Part shown: one piece after another, positions 62,730 to 64,000 of the stretch
Layout of the letters: each line of letters begins with the position of its first letter
Position numbering within the stretch: position 1 is the stretch's first letter
Assembly (NCBI RefSeq): GCF_009870825.1
Contig: NZ_WTWY01000003.1
Span: 124,001-188,000 of the forward strand
Reading direction: 5' to 3'
DNA from: Paenibacillus sp. USDA918EY
Lineage (GTDB): Bacteria; Bacillota; Bacilli; Paenibacillales; Paenibacillaceae
Length of the DNA: 64,000 bases
Notes under the pieces: model-generated
Seen by the model: the letters and a program-made list of their open reading frames with translations, nothing else
Databases searched by the model: none
What the model was told of the DNA's origin: nothing
Program-made: the position numbers and the translations under genes

Positions 62730-62864
62730 ATGGCAACCAAACGCAAGCCTCCGACACTTCGGCAAAAAAAAGAAGAAGTGAACAGAAAGGCGATATTTTG
62801 GTCAGGCCTCAGTTTATTGCTTCTCATTCTGCTGATCGTAGTGCTGATTCTTTGGAACACCTGA
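62730..62864 (+). CDS. 44-residue single-span membrane protein
   Basis: A small gene that is easy to miss: ATG at 62730 behind AGAGGG opens MATKRKPPTLRQKKEEVNRK followed by AIFWSGLSLLLLILLIVVLI and LWNT, ending at TGA 62862-62864. A strongly basic N-terminus followed by one membrane helix fits a positive-inside topology. Function is unknown. It ends two bases before the convergent transpeptidase stop. Confidence 0.65.
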   Translation: MATKRKPPTLRQKKEEVNRKAIFWSGLSLLLLILLIVVLILWNT

Positions 62865-62866
62865 TT

Positions 62867-64000
62867 TTACAGCCAGTGGTACGTTTTTTGGGGGTTTGTC
62901 TGATCCTGCTCCCGCTTCGTGCGGAATCTTTCCTGCGAAGCGAGCGGTTCGTCAGGCAAGCCCCCTTTGCCGATCATAACCGGCGTTCCCATCGGGACGA
63001 GGTCGAACAATTCCTCTACGTCCGCTTTGCTCATCCGGATGCAGCCCAGCGACTCGTCCTTTCCGATGCTGTCCGGCTCGTCCGTCCCGTGGATGGCGTA
63101 ATTCGTGCCGGATAGCTGCATCCCCCGGCTGCCGAATTCGCCGTCGGCACGCCCGTTCGGATTCATCACCTTATCCGTGATGGCGAATTTGCCTTCAGGC
63201 GTCCGTTCCGCCCCGAGTCCGACCTTGTAATTCCGCAGCATCACCCCGCCGCTGACGACGGCCAGACGGTGGCTGCTTTTGTCGACGATAATGGTTAGCG
63301 GCTGCGCAAAATAAGGTCGGCCTCCCCACGTATCCGCGAGCGGACCTTCCCCTTTTTGGGCATTTTCCCCGTCAGCCGCATGCGGAACCTCCTGCCCTGC
63401 CGCCTCCGCCTTAGCCTGCGCCAGCAATGGCTGAAACGCTTCCTTCATGCTTTCCGTCGTCCCGGAAATCCAGTTGTCCGGAAACGGGCGGGCCAAATCC
63501 GCAAGCTGTTCGGGATATCGGCCGGCATGGTTTTTATAGGCGCGAATTGCGCTGCCAAGCAGCGCGAGCTCCTCCTGCTCCCCCGTCCAGGCAAAGGCCG
63601 CTTTGGCCAGCTTTTCTCCATCCTCCGGACGGCAGCTGCATGTTTTCGGATCATAAGATTGATAGGCAACGGCTCCGCCCCCTTTGTTTTCCAGCGTATA
63701 TCCCACGGGCAGCCGGCGTTTCCACAACAGCCATTTTCCTTGCTTTTTCATTTCCAGGACGGCCAGCCTGCTCCCCAGCAGCCCGGGATGGGCAAGCGGT
63801 CCCGGCGCAATCGGCGTCACGCCCTTTTCCAACCCGCCCTCCCGGACGGCCGTAAACATGACAGCGTCTTCAGCCGGCGGAACGGAACGGTTGTCTTTAT
63901 GGGGGGAAGCTTGATTTTTGTCTTCTTCGACGCCCGGGTCCGGATGCTGAACGGCCGCCGCTTCTTTTGCTTTTTGATGCTGCCGCGGCGCATCCACGGA
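62867..64000 (-). CDS. L,D-transpeptidase (YkuD), N-terminus cut by window edge
   Basis: At least 377 residues are visible; the frame is open to the last base, and the first in-frame GTG near the edge is not a convincing start. A central region of unknown type (CSCRPEDGEKLAKAAF, YKNHAGRYPEQLADLARPFPDNW) is followed by a YkuD domain: PLTIIVDKSSHRLAVVSGG, AIHGTDEPDSIGKDESLGCIRM with the catalytic His and Cys. L,D-transpeptidases make 3-3 cross-links in peptidoglycan, for example in spore or stationary wall. The N-terminal part probably holds a membrane anchor outside the window. Confidence 0.88.
   Translation of the reverse strand, partial: SVDAPRQHQKAKEAAAVQHPDPGVEEDKNQASPHKDNRSVPPAEDAVMFTAVREGGLEKGVTPIAPGPLAHPGLLGSRLAVLEMKKQGKWLLWKRRLPVGYTLENKGGGAVAYQSYDPKTCSCRPEDGEKLAKAAFAWTGEQEELALLGSAIRAYKNHAGRYPEQLADLARPFPDNWISGTTESMKEAFQPLLAQAKAEAAGQEVPHAADGENAQKGEGPLADTWGGRPYFAQPLTIIVDKSSHRLAVVSGGVMLRNYKVGLGAERTPEGKFAITDKVMNPNGRADGEFGSRGMQLSGTNYAIHGTDEPDSIGKDESLGCIRMSKADVEELFDLVPMGTPVMIGKGGLPDEPLASQERFRTKREQDQTNPQKTYHWL

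Overview
The window looks like an ordinary chromosomal stretch of a spore-forming, monoderm Firmicute of the Paenibacillaceae (Paenibacillus or a close relative). The grounds are a tricistronic GerA-type spore germination operon with an extra small membrane gene, pairs known from Bacillus genomes (SNF2 helicase plus YqhG, YhaO plus YhaN, YqzE, YkvI, a YjbM-like alarmone synthetase), strong AGGAGG ribosome binding sites, frequent TTG and GTG starts, and GC-rich coding DNA. I see no prophage, insertion sequence, CRISPR array or rRNA operon; the only RNA gene is one tRNA-Leu(CAG).

Layout. 1-1.7 kb: a RarD-like exporter and a decayed TetR regulator. 2-7 kb: a leftward operon for a MacB/YknXYZ-like exporter with a long coiled-coil adaptor and an unexpected TolC-family protein. 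7-10.3 kb: an ECF vitamin-type importer (EcfT, fused double ATPase, PF07155-type S component). 10.6-15.8 kb: a lipoprotein and the leftward germination operon gerA, gerC, a 74-codon membrane gene and gerB. 16-23 kb: an ArsR-type regulator, yqhH-yqhG, a secreted protein of unknown function, yqzE, and a cell-wall amidase whose 3' end overlaps a convergent deacetylase. 23.2-29.4 kb: a GNAT pseudogene and a complete oligopeptide/dipeptide ABC importer (binding protein, two permeases, two ATPases). 29.6-34 kb: a TetR gene bracketed by two copies of the same palindromic operator, a DUF4064 membrane protein, a methyltransferase, and two tandem DJ-1/PfpI proteins, one exported and one with a C-terminal extension.

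34-42.5 kb: a secreted parallel beta-helix protein, a 173-bp region bounded by 21-bp inverted repeats, and a sugar locus (GH4 glycosidase, PfkB kinase, binding protein and two permeases without their own ATPase) facing a LacI regulator across a region with three related palindromes. 42.6-48.8 kb: a stalk-domain exported protein, an AT-rich lipoprotein, the tRNA, small conserved proteins, xpt, a DedA protein and YkvI. 48.8-54.4 kb: an operon of a family 4 glycosyltransferase, yhaO and yhaN. 54.5-64 kb: a membrane diguanylate cyclase, two NSUN/RsmF-type RNA methyltransferases, a HAD phosphatase, an RsuA-type pseudouridine synthase, a RelQ-type alarmone synthetase, class 2 pyrD, a 44-residue membrane protein and an L,D-transpeptidase cut by the window edge.

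Functionally the window combines nutrient import (peptides, an alpha-galactoside-like sugar, an ECF ligand), envelope and spore functions, and RNA modification and stress signalling. I found no strong candidate for a wholly new multi-gene system. The most interesting items are the TolC-family gene in a monoderm exporter operon, the duplicated TetR operator, the triple LacI-type operators, the paired DJ-1 proteins and the MITE-like inverted repeat.
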